Made by a program: the position numbers and the translations under genes. A stretch of 64,000 nt of DNA. Source: Paramecium octaurelia. Taxonomy: Eukaryota > Ciliophora > Oligohymenophorea > Peniculida > Parameciidae. This document shows positions 24,770 to 37,448 of this stretch, in pieces (the first letter of the stretch is position 1; every line of letters starts with the position of its first letter). The stretch spans positions 1 through 64,000 of the forward strand of contig CAJJDP010000089.1 of the NCBI GenBank assembly GCA_905182995.1. Direction: 5' to 3'. The notes beneath the pieces were generated by a model. It worked only from the letters and a program-made list of their open reading frames with translations. It made no database searches and was not told where the DNA came from.

Positions 24770-26040
24770 GTTTTTAAAAATTTAAAGACAAAAGGAATTA
24801 AAACATCACTAATCACCCAATTACAAAACTATGCATATCCAAACTAGTTTGCCTTCCAACACAAGGCAATTCAAGATATAAAAAATGGATTCTTGATATA
24901 ATTTTCAAAGACAATTAAATCAAAGGATAAGCAATTTTAAGATTTTCTAAATATGATATAACCTAAACTTGTTAACTAAGATATGTGATTTTATTAATTT
25001 ATATAATTTAAACTTGGTTTCCAAAATTAGGTTTCGACAACCTAATTATGAGCAGTCAAATAAAATTAACCCAATTCAACATATAGAAAGCCTTATGCAG
25101 TATTTTGACTTAGAAGGAATAGCCAAAATTTCCTATTTATCTTCAAATTTAATCTTCTTTAGAAAATTTTGATTAATTTCCTCTTTAAACTAGCATAGTT
25201 CTATTTGTTAAATGATCAAGTTGAATATTGATCAATAAATTACTAGACATTGGGTTGGCCTCCTCAAAATGACAAGAGATTCACTTATTGAAGGAATTAA
25301 ATTTATTTATTTAATTACGAATAGATATTAAATATTAAAGTGATATTTTCTTTCAGAATTAAAATTAATATAAAGGATATAAAATGTTGATACTTGATGA
25401 ATTATCTAGATCCATATTATTTTAACATAAATCATTTTCTTATTACATATAAGCTAATATTTATTGATGCTAGTGAATGAAAAATTTTCTCTTTTTCTCA
25501 AAAATTATTATCAACAGTAAAAATATAGTTTGCATACATCTGCTTAGCAGGAGAAAATGCGAGTAAGATGTATTCATAATATTTTTTATATCGTAATGAA
25601 TTAAATATTATAAGTAATCCTAATGATTATCATTTGCAAATTTCATTAATTAAATTAATTATGATTCATTAATTCATTCAATAAGCTTATGAAGACCCAT
25701 TTTGTCCATAAATCAAGGCTACAGCAATAAAATTAAATTAACCACAAACCTCCCCCATATTTCATATAGATTGCAAATTCACAAAAAAAAAGATTTGCAC
25801 ATGTTCCAACTTTTGTTCAATTCCATTTGTTCAATAATAAAATTAGAGAGCTTTATAAGTTTTCTTATAACATGAATTAGATGGGATGAAGTTAGAGGAT
25901 TTTAAAGAAGCCCAGTTATTAGTAAATTAATTGCATAACTAAAATAGCATGATTTCTATTAGGAAAAAATTGAAAATACACAAGAAGTAGAAAAAGCCTC
26001 TTGACTTTATCAAAATATTAAATTATTAAATACATTATAT
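24770..26040 (+). pseudogene. Disrupted coding region of unknown family
   Basis: Several protein-like pieces lie in different plus-strand frames: FAFQHKAIQDIKNGFLIQFS, then NPIQHIESLMQYFDLEGIAK, then LNDQVEY-stop-SINYQTLGWPPQNDKRF. A long open piece follows from about 25505 with DPFCPQIKATAIKLNQP and ICTCSNFCSIPF. An in-frame TGA and frame changes with no convincing introns separate the first three pieces, so I take it as decay, though unrecognised introns are possible. The last piece stays open into the next gene's ATG at 26051. I do not recognise the family. Confidence 0.4.
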
Positions 26041-26050
26041 TTTATTCTAA

Positions 26051-27101
26051 ATGACATCGAAAGATTAAGATAAAGTTCTTCTAGAAATTTTGAAGTAAAA
26101 TGAGATGACTGATGACAAAAAGAAAAAATTTTAAAATTCACTTAAAAGCTTAGTTCACTTCCTTAAATAACTTGATTATGATCCATTTAATGCTGAGATT
26201 AAATATTGCATCTTTGGGTCATAATTAAATGGATTTGGGACAAAGGAATCGGATGTGGATTTCACATTTCTCACTAATTCTTATGTTGATGAAAGGATTG
26301 CACTTAAATATTTGAGATAAGAAATCGAAGCTGTAGATTAAAATAAGTTCAAAATTAATGAATTGGTTGAATTTGCCAGAATTGCTGTGATGAAGATCCA
26401 AGATCAAACTAATAAAATAGAAATTGATATGTGCTTTAACAATCTTTTAGGTGTGATCAACACAAAGTTATTGAATGCATATGCCAACTTAAATGAGAAA
26501 GTTTAATAGGTATTACTAAATATTAAATACTAGGGTGGAATCTTGTTAAAGCTATGGGGCAAGAAGTAAGGAATAATAAATAAAAATTGTTTTTCCTCTT
26601 ACGCTATATTAATAATGTGGCTGCATTTCTTATAACAAAAGTATCAAATGCCCAATCTTTAGGATAAATAATATAAAACATCAAAATCATAGACGACTAC
26701 AATAATGATTAAAAGAAATATTGAAGGTAAAAGGGAAAGCAGCTTTGAAGTTGATGTTTTTTTTGTATAGTATTTTGAATTTATTGAAGGTTTATCATGG
26801 AGATAAATTATACAAACAATTGAAGGATTAATTTGATAAAGTAATCTCATAAGTCTCGCTTACGATCTTATTAAGGGATTTTTTTAATTATTATTCAGAT
26901 TAGGGAGAAGGATTTACATAAAAATACAAGATTTCAATCAATGAGAAATAGTTGAAAGAAGAGGGAGAAAAATATTCAATGAGTGACCCTTTCGATAAAG
27001 AGCATGATCCTATAAAGAAAATCAGAAACAATTTTAAGGATTAAAAGCTCTTTCATTAAGCAGGCATAAATATATAAAACAGTCCTTAGAGTATGTTTTG
27101 A
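26051..27101 (+). CDS. Terminal nucleotidyltransferase (Cid1/TUTase or non-canonical poly(A) polymerase, 341 aa)
   Basis: Adds nucleotides to RNA 3' ends. The frame from ATG 26051 (MTSKDQDKVLLEILKQNE) has one 25-nt intron (GTATAG...GAAG at about 26766-26790) and gives 342 codons. The catalytic core is clear: FGSQLNGFGTKESDVDF near residues 54-70, with the G-S helix-turn and D-x-D carboxylates, and the third carboxylate in KIEIDMCFNN near residue 118. The PAP-associated domain follows: SSYAILIMWLHFLQQKY, DFFNYYSDQGEGF, and SMSDPFDKEHDP near the end. Histidine and other uridine-selecting residues could not be judged. The frame is open upstream to an ATG at 25568, so a longer N-terminus is possible, but that part looks like a separate decayed unit. 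The next gene starts 72 nt downstream. Confidence 0.85.
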
Positions 27102-27173
27102 AAATTTATAAATAATCTATAAAAAAAATGTTTAATTGTTTAAATTTAAATTAATTAACAGAAAAATATTGAA

Positions 27174-30158
27174 ATGAAGCCTCTTCCAAAGCAACAAACA
27201 ACAATCGCCATGGCTAGACCATGCTCTGTATCCAAAGAATATACACCAATGATGGTCAATTCACCAGATAGGTAACTAGTATATGGAACAAAAACTTAAT
27301 CACAAGCAAGAGTCTAAACTTATATGGCCTCACCATATATGCAGTCTCCCTCTTATGAAGCAAATAAATAAGTCTTGACTTCACGTAATTATTTAACAAA
27401 AGAATTAGCAAATCTTCCAATTTAACCTTCGTCGCCTAAAAGATTGCTTGACTCATATCATTATAAATAAAAAACTTTAGATTATAAACCACCATATATA
27501 GAAAACAAAAACTAAAATCAATATGGTGATTACAAACCCTATGACACAACTAAATAATTATTTTCTTAAATAAATTAATATGACCTTGGAAAATATGATT
27601 TTGCAAAAACATATAATTTCGAGTCAAACAAAGAAAATAAAGATTTGAATTCTAACACAGAAAAAAGAAATCAAACTAAAGAATTAAATCCATTCTTAGA
27701 ATCTAAAGAAAATATTAAAATTGGATTAGACTTCTTGTGCAGATCACCAATCTAAGAAGTCAACAATTAATAAGGTTATTCAACCTATTCTACTTCTAAC
27801 ATTTAACAATAGAAACAAACGAACACACCTGTTACACTTTCATCAAAAACAAGATTGCAAACTGAAATTAATAAAATATCAAGTTCATTGAGAGAATTGA
27901 TCTCAGCAGTCTAAAAACAAATGGGGGCTAGCCAACTACCTGATGCATTAAATGATAAAATGATTGATGTGCTGTCCAATTTTAGAAAATTAGAAGAAAT
28001 AGCTTTATCAGATACTCAATCTTAACAATCTACGTCCTCTCTTCAAAATAACTTTGAAAATGAATAAAAAATTAATACACTGACTGAAGATTATAATAAA
28101 ATAAAAGGTATTTTAGAATAACTACAAACTAAAATGGCCTCTTTAGTCTAAGAAAATTAAAAAGTATATATATAATAATAATTATCAAGCTTAATAAAAA
28201 ATTGATAGAGTACGAATAGAAAGGAGTGGAAGATGAAAAAAAGAGAAAGGAAGATGATGAAAGATCATACTATTCTTAATAAGAGTTTAATAGAGTTTTA
28301 GAATGTCTGTAGCAAAACTAAAAAGAGAATGAAGAATTGAAACTTTAATTATAGAAGGCTGAAAAATCGAAAACAGAAAACATTGTTTGTAGATAATTAT
28401 TTTCTCAAGATGAATAAGTTAGAGAATTGAGAACAAAATATCAAAATTTATAAACTGAATATGAATAGCTTGAATTTAAATACAAACAGGCAGTCTAAGA
28501 AAAAAGTTTTTACTAAAGAGATATGACTAAATCCCCTTCAATTTTAAGATCCCCTTCTGTAAATAATGTATAGAAACAATCAAAATAAAATGAATAATTA
28601 GAATTAAAACTGTTTTAATTATAAATTGAGAATGATAATCTCAAGGCTGAAGTTGCACATAATCAAGTAGATTCAAGATAATTGGATTAAAAGAATTCCG
28701 TTATTAATCAATTAGAGGAAAAAGTTAAGTCAACATTAAGAGAGAAAGCAGAGTCTGAAGAACATTTTCAACAGTTATGCTACAACTTAGAGAGTTAGCT
28801 TGAGTAATTGAGAGTTAGTTTGCAATAAAAGGAACTAGATCTTAATCAAACGAACAAGTAAAAGAAAGAAATTGAAAGAGATTTTTAGTCATCAGTTTAA
28901 AATTACTAAATAGTATAAAAGGGTTTAGATGATAAATTAGTATCTGCAAAGGCAGATTACGATAAATTATTAACAGAATTCAAGAGTTTAGATTCAAAAA
29001 AGAATAAAATACAGGATGAACTAACTACAAGTGAAAAATAATTAGAGTTATCAAGAAATGAAATAAATGGAATGTTGAATGAAAATAAAAAGGCTTCAGA
29101 AAAATTATAATAAATATAAAGGTAAAATGATTAACAGAGCCAATAACTCTAATAGTACCAGATATCGACATAATAACTCCTCAAATAATTGGATAACTAC
29201 AAATAATAAGAGTTCTAATTTAGATAAGAGATTGAAATCTTAGAAACTAATTTAAGGTAAACCAAGTAAGAAACAAAAAATTAGATTAATGATTTGAATG
29301 AAGCTTTAGGAATCCAAATATCTAAAACTAAAGAAAAAGAGAAGTAGGTGATAGATTTAATTGAGGAGATGAGCGCATTTAAAGATTAATATGAAGTTTA
29401 AAAAAAAGTATAATAGGAAAATATTAATGATTTGGAGAGAAAATTAAAAAACTTGAGAATTTAATTAGAAGAAACCATAGATGTAAAAGAAAATGAAATA
29501 AACGAATTAAAATAAAATATGGAATAATAGATGAAGATTTTAGATAAAAGAAATGCCCTTTCATATTATGATTTTGAATAAAGGGAATATTAATATTAGC
29601 AGGATTTATAATAAAAAACAGAACTCATTGAATCTTTGAAAATAGAAATGGAAAAAATCAGAAGTGTCAATTACAATATGTAAGAGGAAATGCTTAAGAA
29701 TAATATGTCAACTACTTAGTTGTAAGCAACTATCAATAGTTTAAAAAATGAGTTATCTTAGGCCAAACAAGAATAAATTCATTTGATGGATTTGCTAAAA
29801 AAAAGAAAAGAAGAAACAGAATAATTGCATTTGGGGTTAGAGGAAGCAAGAAAGGAGCAATTATCAAAGAAGAATGCTGTTGAGGATAGTAGAAGTAATT
29901 ATAATAATTTATTCTTAAGGATCTATGTTTAGATAATAAGATTTGTAATCATAATTAGAGAGTTTACAAAGAGAAAACTTAGCCTTAACTTAAAAGATTA
30001 ATTCTTTGAATAATGAGCTAAACAGAAAATAAAGAGAATATTAAGAAAAGATTGAAGAATATTCAATTTTAAAGAGAAAACACGATGAAACTCTTTAAAA
30101 TTTGGAAAGATTAGAAAAAAGATGGGGAGAAAAAATAGATTAACATAGGAAAATTTGA
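27174..30158 (+). CDS. Long coiled-coil protein (977 aa)
   Basis: The frame from ATG 27174 (MKPLPKQQTTIAMARPCSV) contains two introns (26 nt after KMASLVQENQK, and 25 nt GTAATT...TTAAG near 29895) and gives exactly 978 codons ending at TGA 30156-30158. The first 240 residues are disordered, with many tyrosine/serine/proline motifs (YMASPYMQSPSYE). From about residue 240 to the end it is one near-continuous coiled coil rich in E, K, Q and N, interrupted by a short SP-rich stretch (TKSPSILRSPSVNN). It probably has a structural role in the cytoskeleton or basal body, as is common for such ciliate proteins. No catalytic motif and no family assigned. Confidence 0.8.
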
Positions 30159-30338
30159 TTAGTTAAATATAAATATTAAAATTCTATAGGATATTATGAG
30201 TTTAATATCAACTTGAGTTCAAGCAACAAGAATAGTCAGCATCTTTAATTTTTAATTATTCATATTAAATCTTCCCAAAATTATTTCAGTCATCGTTTTC
30301 ATCATTTTTAGAGGAATTTTATATATTATTTATAAAAA

Positions 30339-33300
30339 ATGGCAACTGATTATCGATATTCTTAAATAGACAACCCAATTGGGGCGGGAAAAGAATATGG
30401 TGAATTAGACCTAGTGAAAATAGCCAAACTAGACAAATTGCTATCAAAAATTGATAATGATTTTAAAAAGAAATAAAAAGAGATTACTAAACCAAAATTA
30501 GTGGAGATCATGAAAACTACTCATGAGATTTATTAGATCGTTTTATATGAAATATCAGAGATGCTTGAAAGTGCCAAGTTATCTGAATTAAGATAATCTC
30601 TCAATAAAATTTATAATGGTTAGAATATGATTTTAAATTATATCTTAAAGTAACAAATAAATGAAATATTAGATTGAATACAAATTTTGAAGTTCAAGCA
30701 GATAAGATGTTAGAGACTTTGTAAAAAAATATCGGTTAACCGAGAAGAAAGTAATTTATTTATTTTATGGATAAGATCAGTGGATTAATCTGCCTAATAG
30801 AGTTAGGAAACTAATAAGTTAGCAAATTAAATGGTATAATTATAGCCAATAGTTAAAGTAAGGAAATTGAGTATTTTAGAAAACTGTGAGAAAGACCTAT
30901 GCTGATAAGGGAACTGATACAGGAGATGATATAAAAGATGCAAGAAATTAGGCAAATCTACTCAAAAAGGAAATGGAACTAAAGGGAATGTAAGAAGAAT
31001 TGGACTAAGACTCTTAGCAAATTACTGAGTTTTTGAAGAATAGGAAAATAGATTTGTAAGCAGTAGGAGAATCAAAGGCAGAAACAAATTTGAAGGAAGT
31101 CTTAAAAGATCTAGGCAAAAAGAAACATGAAGTAAATGATGCCGAAGATGAAGCAGTTTAACAATTTGAAGAATTATAAAAACAACAGTAAAATTAATTG
31201 AAAAGTTTGGAAGGGGCTTTTGTTGAGGGAATTTAAGGAATGTAGAAATAGGCTCAAGAGAAGGCTTTAGCTGATATCAAAGCTGGTAAGGCAATAATGA
31301 AAAACGGTGTGTTGGTGTATATGCAAGAAATCTCTATGCAGACAGATAGAACAAAAATAGAGTAAGAGTATTAGGATAAGCTTGACAAACAAAGAAAAGA
31401 AAATCATGAAGTGCAGTAGAAAATGATATAACTGGAGAAGCGAATAAAAGACACTCTGATTGAGAGAGATGCCTATGCTTAATAAGTAGGAGTTCTTAAT
31501 GGTTAAGTATAAAAAGTGACATTAGAAAAAAAGAAATTGGAAGAGAAGCAATAGGAAGAAAAGAAAGCAAAAGATAAACAATAATAAGAATAATAAGCTG
31601 TATTAAATAAAAATGATTCTGAAAAAATAAAAAGATTGGTGGAGGATAATATAAAAATGAAACTTAGGATTAAGAACTTATTGGATAATATTGCAGCATT
31701 GGAAAAAGAAATGAATAGGAATTTTGAAAGATTCAAACTGTTCATATCAAACAATCCAAATTTAAGTGAGGAATAAAAGAAAGCTATATTGGGTTAAGCA
31801 GAGAATTTGTTTAAAGTGAACTTGAATGAAAAGTTAAATGTTTAAGAGATGAAGGAGCTAATGGCGGTAGATGATTTATTAAGAGACCCAATATTTAAAT
31901 AAATTTGTGGATCTGACATTGGAGCTATAACAAGAGGAGTAAAAAAGGATGAAATGACAAGAAAATAAAAATTAGCTAAAGTACCATTTTATGATGCTCT
32001 ATTTGATCCAGAATTTTTAAATCCAGATGAAAAAATAGTTGTAAGAAAAGTTAAAAAGATGGTAAAAAGATAAAAAAGTGATGGAGAATGGGTAGAGGAA
32101 GAAATGGAAGTGGAAGAAGAGGTTGTTGTAAATGCATAAGGAGAAGAGTTAAGAAAACGAGATAAGCCAAACTAAATTCAATAATCAAAACAAACTTAAG
32201 ATTTCTTAGAGGCTCATGGTGGATTCGCAATTGGAGGATCCAAAATAAATTTGCCTTCTAAACCAGTAGCTAAAGATGGAAAGGAAATAAAATAAGGAGA
32301 ATGGTTTGAAGATAAAACAGGAAAAAAGGTTAGAAAATTATAAGGAAATGATGGTGATGAGGAAAGATTTGAAGTTGAAGAAGAATACGTCGATGAAAAT
32401 GGATAAAAACAAAAAAGAATTAAGTAAGTGAGAATAAAAAAGGATAAGAATGGAGTTGAATATGTGGAAGAAGAGTATGTTATGCCAGATGGTAAGAAGT
32501 TAAAGGTTGCAAAGAGAACCGTAAAGGATAAAGATGGAGTAGATGTAGTTGAAGAAGTGACGGTGGATGAGAAGGGTAACAAAATTACCAAAAGGTAAAA
32601 AGCTTATAAAGACGCAGATGGAAATGAAATTATTGAAGAAGAGCTCATTGATGAAAAAGGAAACAAAACCAAAGTGAAAAGAAAAGTTTATATTGATAGT
32701 GATGGTAATGAAGTTGTAGTTGAAGAAAGAATAGATGCAAAAGGAAATAAGGTTATTACTACAAAGAGAAAGAATGAATATGGTTAGGATATAATTGAAC
32801 AATAAATAATTGATAAAAATGGAAAAGTTGCCACAAAGGAATAAAAAATATATTAGGAAAATGGAATAACTGTTGTTGAAGAGGTTGCTTTTGATGCACA
32901 AGGAAACAAAATTATAAAGAAAACAAGAATTAAGGATGGGGTAGAAGAAGTTGAAATTTAAAATGCTGATGGATCTGTAACAATTTAAAGAAAAGTTAAG
33001 AATTAAGATGGAACTGAAGCGATTGAAGAAGAGATTGTTGATGTGAACGGAAATATAACTGTTGTAAAGAAAAAGGTTTATAGAGATGCAAAAGGCAATG
33101 TTGTCACGGAAGAAGAAAGAATTGATGCAAAAACAGGTTAAAAAGTAGTAATAAAAACAGTTAAGGACTCTTTTGGAAGAGAAACTGTTTAAAAGTAAAT
33201 TTAAAACAAAGATGGATCTATAGTAAATTAGGAAAAAAATGTATAATAAGATGCAGAAGGTAATTTGATTGAAAATGAAGTTGTATATGAGAATGGATAA

Positions 33301-34376
33301 AAACTAAATGTACAGAGGAAGATATACAAAGAAGGAGGTGCAGAAGTTAAAGAGGAAGTCATTGTAGATGAATAAGGAAATAAGAAAACTGTAAAAACAA
33401 AAGTGACTAAGGGTAAGGATGGAGCTGAAATTACAGAAACTGTCACTACAAATGCTGATGGATCAAAAACAGTTGTCAAATAAACAGTTGATAAAGATGG
33501 TAATGTAATAACAGAAATAGAGACTGTAGATGCATAAGGAAACAAAATTATAGTAAAGAAAAAGAAAAACAAGAATGGAGAAGAATTTATTGAAGAAACT
33601 AAGGTTGGAGCTGATGGAAAGATAGAAAAAAGTGTCAAAAGGGTTAGAGCTGATAAAAATGGCAATTTAATTGTTGAAGAAACTACTATTGCAGCCGATG
33701 GAACAAGAACAACCAAAATTGCTAAATTAGGCACTGATTAAAAAGCTACATAAACAGAAGGTACGTATAATGATGGTAAAATATCAATGGATTAAGTTCT
33801 CTAATATTTATATGATTTAGGCTTAGATAAAACTAAGATTGAGTAAATTAAAAATTGGGTTTCATTAAAGCAATAAATTAAAACTAATAAATAATAGAAG
33901 CTTCAATAAACTTAATAGCAATTTATTTAATAACAAGAGGTTTAGGAAGAAATTCCAAACTAATAATAAAGACCAGCATCTGCTGAATCATAAAAATCGC
34001 TTGATACTTTGGATGATGAGGAACCTGAACAAGATTAAGCTGATAAATTATATAATAAAATGGTGAATAATAAATCAGGAGGCATGGGAGAATTAATTAG
34101 ACAAGTTAGAAATGCTTTAGGAAAACAAGGTAAATGTTATTTTCATAATTAGGTAACGAAAACATTTCGCAAGAGGAGTTTAGAGAGTATATGGTTAAAA
34201 TGAAATAAGTACATGCGAAATGTGGAGATAATTGTCCACATTTAAAACGATTTTATGAAAAACTTGGTTTTATTCAAAAGAAATACAAGAGAAGATTTCT
34301 TAAGATGAAAGACACTAGGATTGAGGCCAAAACCAAACTTCCTCATTTATAAAATTTCAGTTCAATAAAGCAATGA
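30339..34376 (+). CDS. Coiled-coil protein with about 17 tandem lysine/glutamate repeats (1,314 aa)
   Basis: Four introns (23, 25, 22 and 23 nt) removed from 30339-34376 leave 1,315 codons, a strong check on the model. Residues 1-120 are helical (MATDYRYSQIDNPIGAG). Residues of about 130-550 form a coiled coil. Residues of about 640-1,115 consist of about 17 imperfect repeats of 24-29 residues, consensus E-x-V-E-E-x-V-D-x-x-G-N-K followed by K-x-K-x-x-K-D-x-x-G, which would form serial beta-hairpins with alternating acidic and basic strands. A helical Q-rich region and a basic C-terminal tail with KCGDNCPHLKRFYEKLGF follow. No signal peptide. I know no named family with this repeat; it may be a fibre or scaffold protein. 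It converges with the RING gene, 22 nt between ends. Confidence 0.85.
32365..33735 (+). repeat. Protein-level tandem repeat array, about 17 units of 24-29 codons
   Basis: Examples of successive units: DVVEEVTVDEKGNKITKR, EIIEEELIDEKGNKTKVK, EVVVEERIDAKGNKVITT, EAIEEEIVDVNGNITVVK, EVKEEVIVDEQGNKKTVK. The glycine and acidic positions are kept while codons differ between units, so the array is old and under selection rather than newly amplified. Confidence 0.85.
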
Positions 34377-34398
34377 ATTAGATGATATTGAAAATTTA

Positions 34399-35516
34399 TC
34401 ATTAAAATACCTTGATCAACATTTATACAGGTTCTCTGCAAATTAAGCACTCTTTCACTGCTAGATCTTTACAATTTTGGCAATATACAAAATGGCCACA
34501 TGGGGTAGCCACATATTATTTAGGAAATTCAAAGCAAATTTAGCATAGGTTAGAGTCATCTATTGCTGTTACTGTTTCTTATTTATTTTGCGCTTATTAT
34601 ATGACTTTTTATTTGTCTTTCTTTTGATCTTCAATTATTATATTGTCAAATTATTGAATCACATTAATCTCAGAATTTTGTTTAATTTAATATGGTTCTT
34701 CTTGATATTTTTTGAAATTCTAATTGTATTATTTTTTTTTTTCATATTATTCTTATTATTTAAGATGTTTTTTCTATTCTTTTTCTAGATACAATTCAGA
34801 TTCTTGTCTCTATTTTTTATTTTTTTTATCAATCCTACTTTGAGCCTTTTGCTCTTGATATTACTATTGTCTCTCCTATTTTTAGAGAATTCTTTCTTCT
34901 TCATACTGTTTCTTTTCTATAAATAGTTTATTTTATTCAATATCAATTGTAAATATATCAGGTTATTATATTTTTTAATCAACACCAAAATTAAGATATT
35001 AATTTAAAAGCTAAAACAAATGAATAATAAAATTACAGTATTGCAATGATAGCAAATTTGTCGAATAGGCTCGAGGTGTTTCTTTTTATAGACTTGGTTT
35101 GACAAATTTACTGCTTATCTTTTAATGGAACATAATATTTGATAATTGTCATCTCTCTAAGCTTATGTAAGTTTTTCAATGTTCTGATTTTGAGTAATTT
35201 ATAGTTAATTAAATAGTCCATCATACACTAGATGGAAATCATTTGCTATTTAATCTTTTCGATTAACTTTCTACATTTAAGCTTCTAATTTTTCTATTTT
35301 GTTTTGAAGCTTTTATATTTTAGACGGAATGTTCCTGTCAATACTAATTTTTAGTTGTTCTTTAGTTGTTTGCAGTCTCTCGAGGAGTTTTTATTTTTTC
35401 GCCTCTGATTTCTCAAGCATTCCCTAAAATTTTCCTTATAACTTCTCATGGTAATTGCTTATTAATTTTTGGATGTTTTGGGCTTCACTTTCAAAGGATT
35501 AGTATAGCTTTTACAT
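34399..35516 (-). CDS. RING-finger protein with N-terminal coiled coil (363 aa), likely E3 ubiquitin ligase
   Basis: The minus frame from ATG 35516 (MQKLYQSFESEAQNIQKL) with one 26-nt intron (after ICYHCNT) gives 364 codons. Residues 1-140 are a coiled coil. Residues of about 195-280 are a second, very charged coil rich in Q, K and E. The C-terminus is a C3HC4 RING: CQICFEF, then CGHFVYCQNC, then CLICREP, ending about 10 residues before the stop. The layout (long coil plus terminal RING) suggests an E3 ligase that dimerises; the target is unknown. An isolated CYHC pair just before the intron may help bind metal. Confidence 0.85.
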
Positions 35517-35690
35517 TTATTTTTTATTAAACTTAAATTTAAAGAAATATGATTAAGAGAGATTAATTGCTTCTAAGATATGATGAATTCTGTTGAAGGA
35601 AATATGTAATAAGGATGGATTTATAATGAAAGGAATTAGGTTACTTAATTAGAGCATATATGTATTAAAATTATTTAATAAAAGAATATC

Positions 35691-37448
35691 ATGATACATC
35701 CTGGTTCATCTATGAGTAAACAATCAAAAATCTTTGCTCTAGGAAGAGGAGGAATAGCTGGAACAGTATAATTGATGTAGAAAATAAAAATATTTATTCT
35801 ATTTTACAATTTATTTTTTTTAAATAACATAATGAAAAAGATCTTTCATTGTTGGATGGTTTTATTTCATATTGATTATAGTTTAGTAAATAATTTCAAA
35901 ACTCAAAAACAATGTAAAAAATAGAAATTGGGTTGGAACAGTTGCGCTTTTGGAGAATGAATAATATAACTTTATATTTAGAAAAGTAAGTGATAATTAT
36001 TCACATGCTGAACATAAGTTAAGCCTTGCATATGCTTACTATCGCAATGGTGATTACAAGTGCGTATATATAACTAAATGATAAAGAAAAGAAATGATTA
36101 GAACAGTCTGTAGTCTGTTGAATTATCATCTTAAACTGTAATAAAGTATCTTATAGGATTAATTAAGCCAAGCTGCTATTCATTATTTAAGAAGAGATTA
36201 TGATTAAGCAAATTATATTAAAATAAAAAAATATGGGCAATAGAAGAATTAACATTGTTGCTCATAGATTAGAGATAATATACTGCTCTTAATATTTATT
36301 TGGCATTGCTTTATTATAACATGCAATACTATGATGTTTCAATGCAAATGCTTTCACTATATTTAAGCCAATATCTAAACAGTATAACTGCTAGAAATTT
36401 GAAAGCATGCAATTTGCTTTATTTCTAATGTGGTAAGACAGCAGAGGAGGAGGTCGTGAAATCTTTACAATAAGCTTACGAGGGAGAAAACATGGTTGAA
36501 GATAACGATTCATTAAGACACAATTTAGTTGTGATAAGAGGAGGAAATAATGTATTAATCTTTGCCCTCTTTTAATTGAGATCCTCCCTTAAGCCAATTA
36601 AATCCTATTGTTTACTATTTAAAAAAAATTATATCTAAGAAGCTTTCAATCTAGCTAAAGATCTTTACCCTAATTTACCAAGAGAATATATTATAAATGC
36701 AATTGCATACTTTATGAAAGGATAATCAAATGTAGAATCAAACGAAGCAATTTAAAACGGCTCAATAATTATTTTATGATGTTATATTAAATACTAATAA
36801 ATGCGATACAATTCCAGGCAGGTAAGGCAAGACTTCATTCTTCTTTTTATGCAAATAATTTGAGGATGTCTTGGACTTAAATTCAATAAAGAACTATTTT
36901 AAAAATGATGACTTTAATTGGATAATGGAATGACTTGTGCTAAAGTTGAAGATTAGAAGGAAGCTGAAGCATCACCTGCTGAGAAATTTAGAGTATTGAT
37001 AGTCGATAAATGGTATTTAAAATGTCTAACTAGAACTTTCATTATGAATGGAAAACTAAAGTATATTCATTTAATCATTTTATAGATAAGCTTAGTAATA
37101 ATATTTGAAAATTGATCCATCTTCTTATCATCCTAGCTTATATCAAGTGATTGTAATGATATGGAGCACTTTTATCACGCTGCAAAACTTTTGACATTTT
37201 AGCAAGATTAGATTTGGATCTTGATTATTAGGATTCTCTCTTTTGAATCTGAATTCGGAGTATATTAAATGGTTATCGCATCGAAAGCAACCTTAGTTTA
37301 ATTGTTGGAAGTTATGAACCAATTGACTGCTCTGTAGGAGAACCCTAAGACTAAATACATTATAACAGCCATTAAAAAATGGGGAAAGTAAAAATCACTG
37401 GAAAGTCTGATCAATTATTATTATTTTAATTATTACGATTTATCATGA
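35691..37448 (+). pseudogene. Decayed copy of IFT56 (TTC26/DYF13), an intraflagellar transport TPR protein
   Basis: Pieces of IFT56 follow one another in the correct order but in different frames: [124 protein letters not shown], and the C-terminal YIITAIKKWGKQKS. The family motifs RHNLVV(F/I)RGG and CDTIPGR are diagnostic. At least six frameshifts, in-frame TGAs and missing segments between them are not explained by GT-AG introns, so the copy cannot make IFT56. It is likely a losing duplicate after whole-genome duplication, with an intact copy expected elsewhere. It overlaps the start of the next gene by a few bases. Confidence 0.8.

Noticed and set aside
31503..33734. Long serine/phenylalanine-rich minus-strand ORFs opposite the repeat protein
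   Set aside because: They are mirror images of the lysine/glutamate repeat codons; the plus frame is validated by four introns and a family-like pattern.
34588..34788. Hydrophobic plus-strand ORF resembling membrane segments
   Set aside because: It is antisense to the lysine/glutamine-rich coiled coil of the RING protein.
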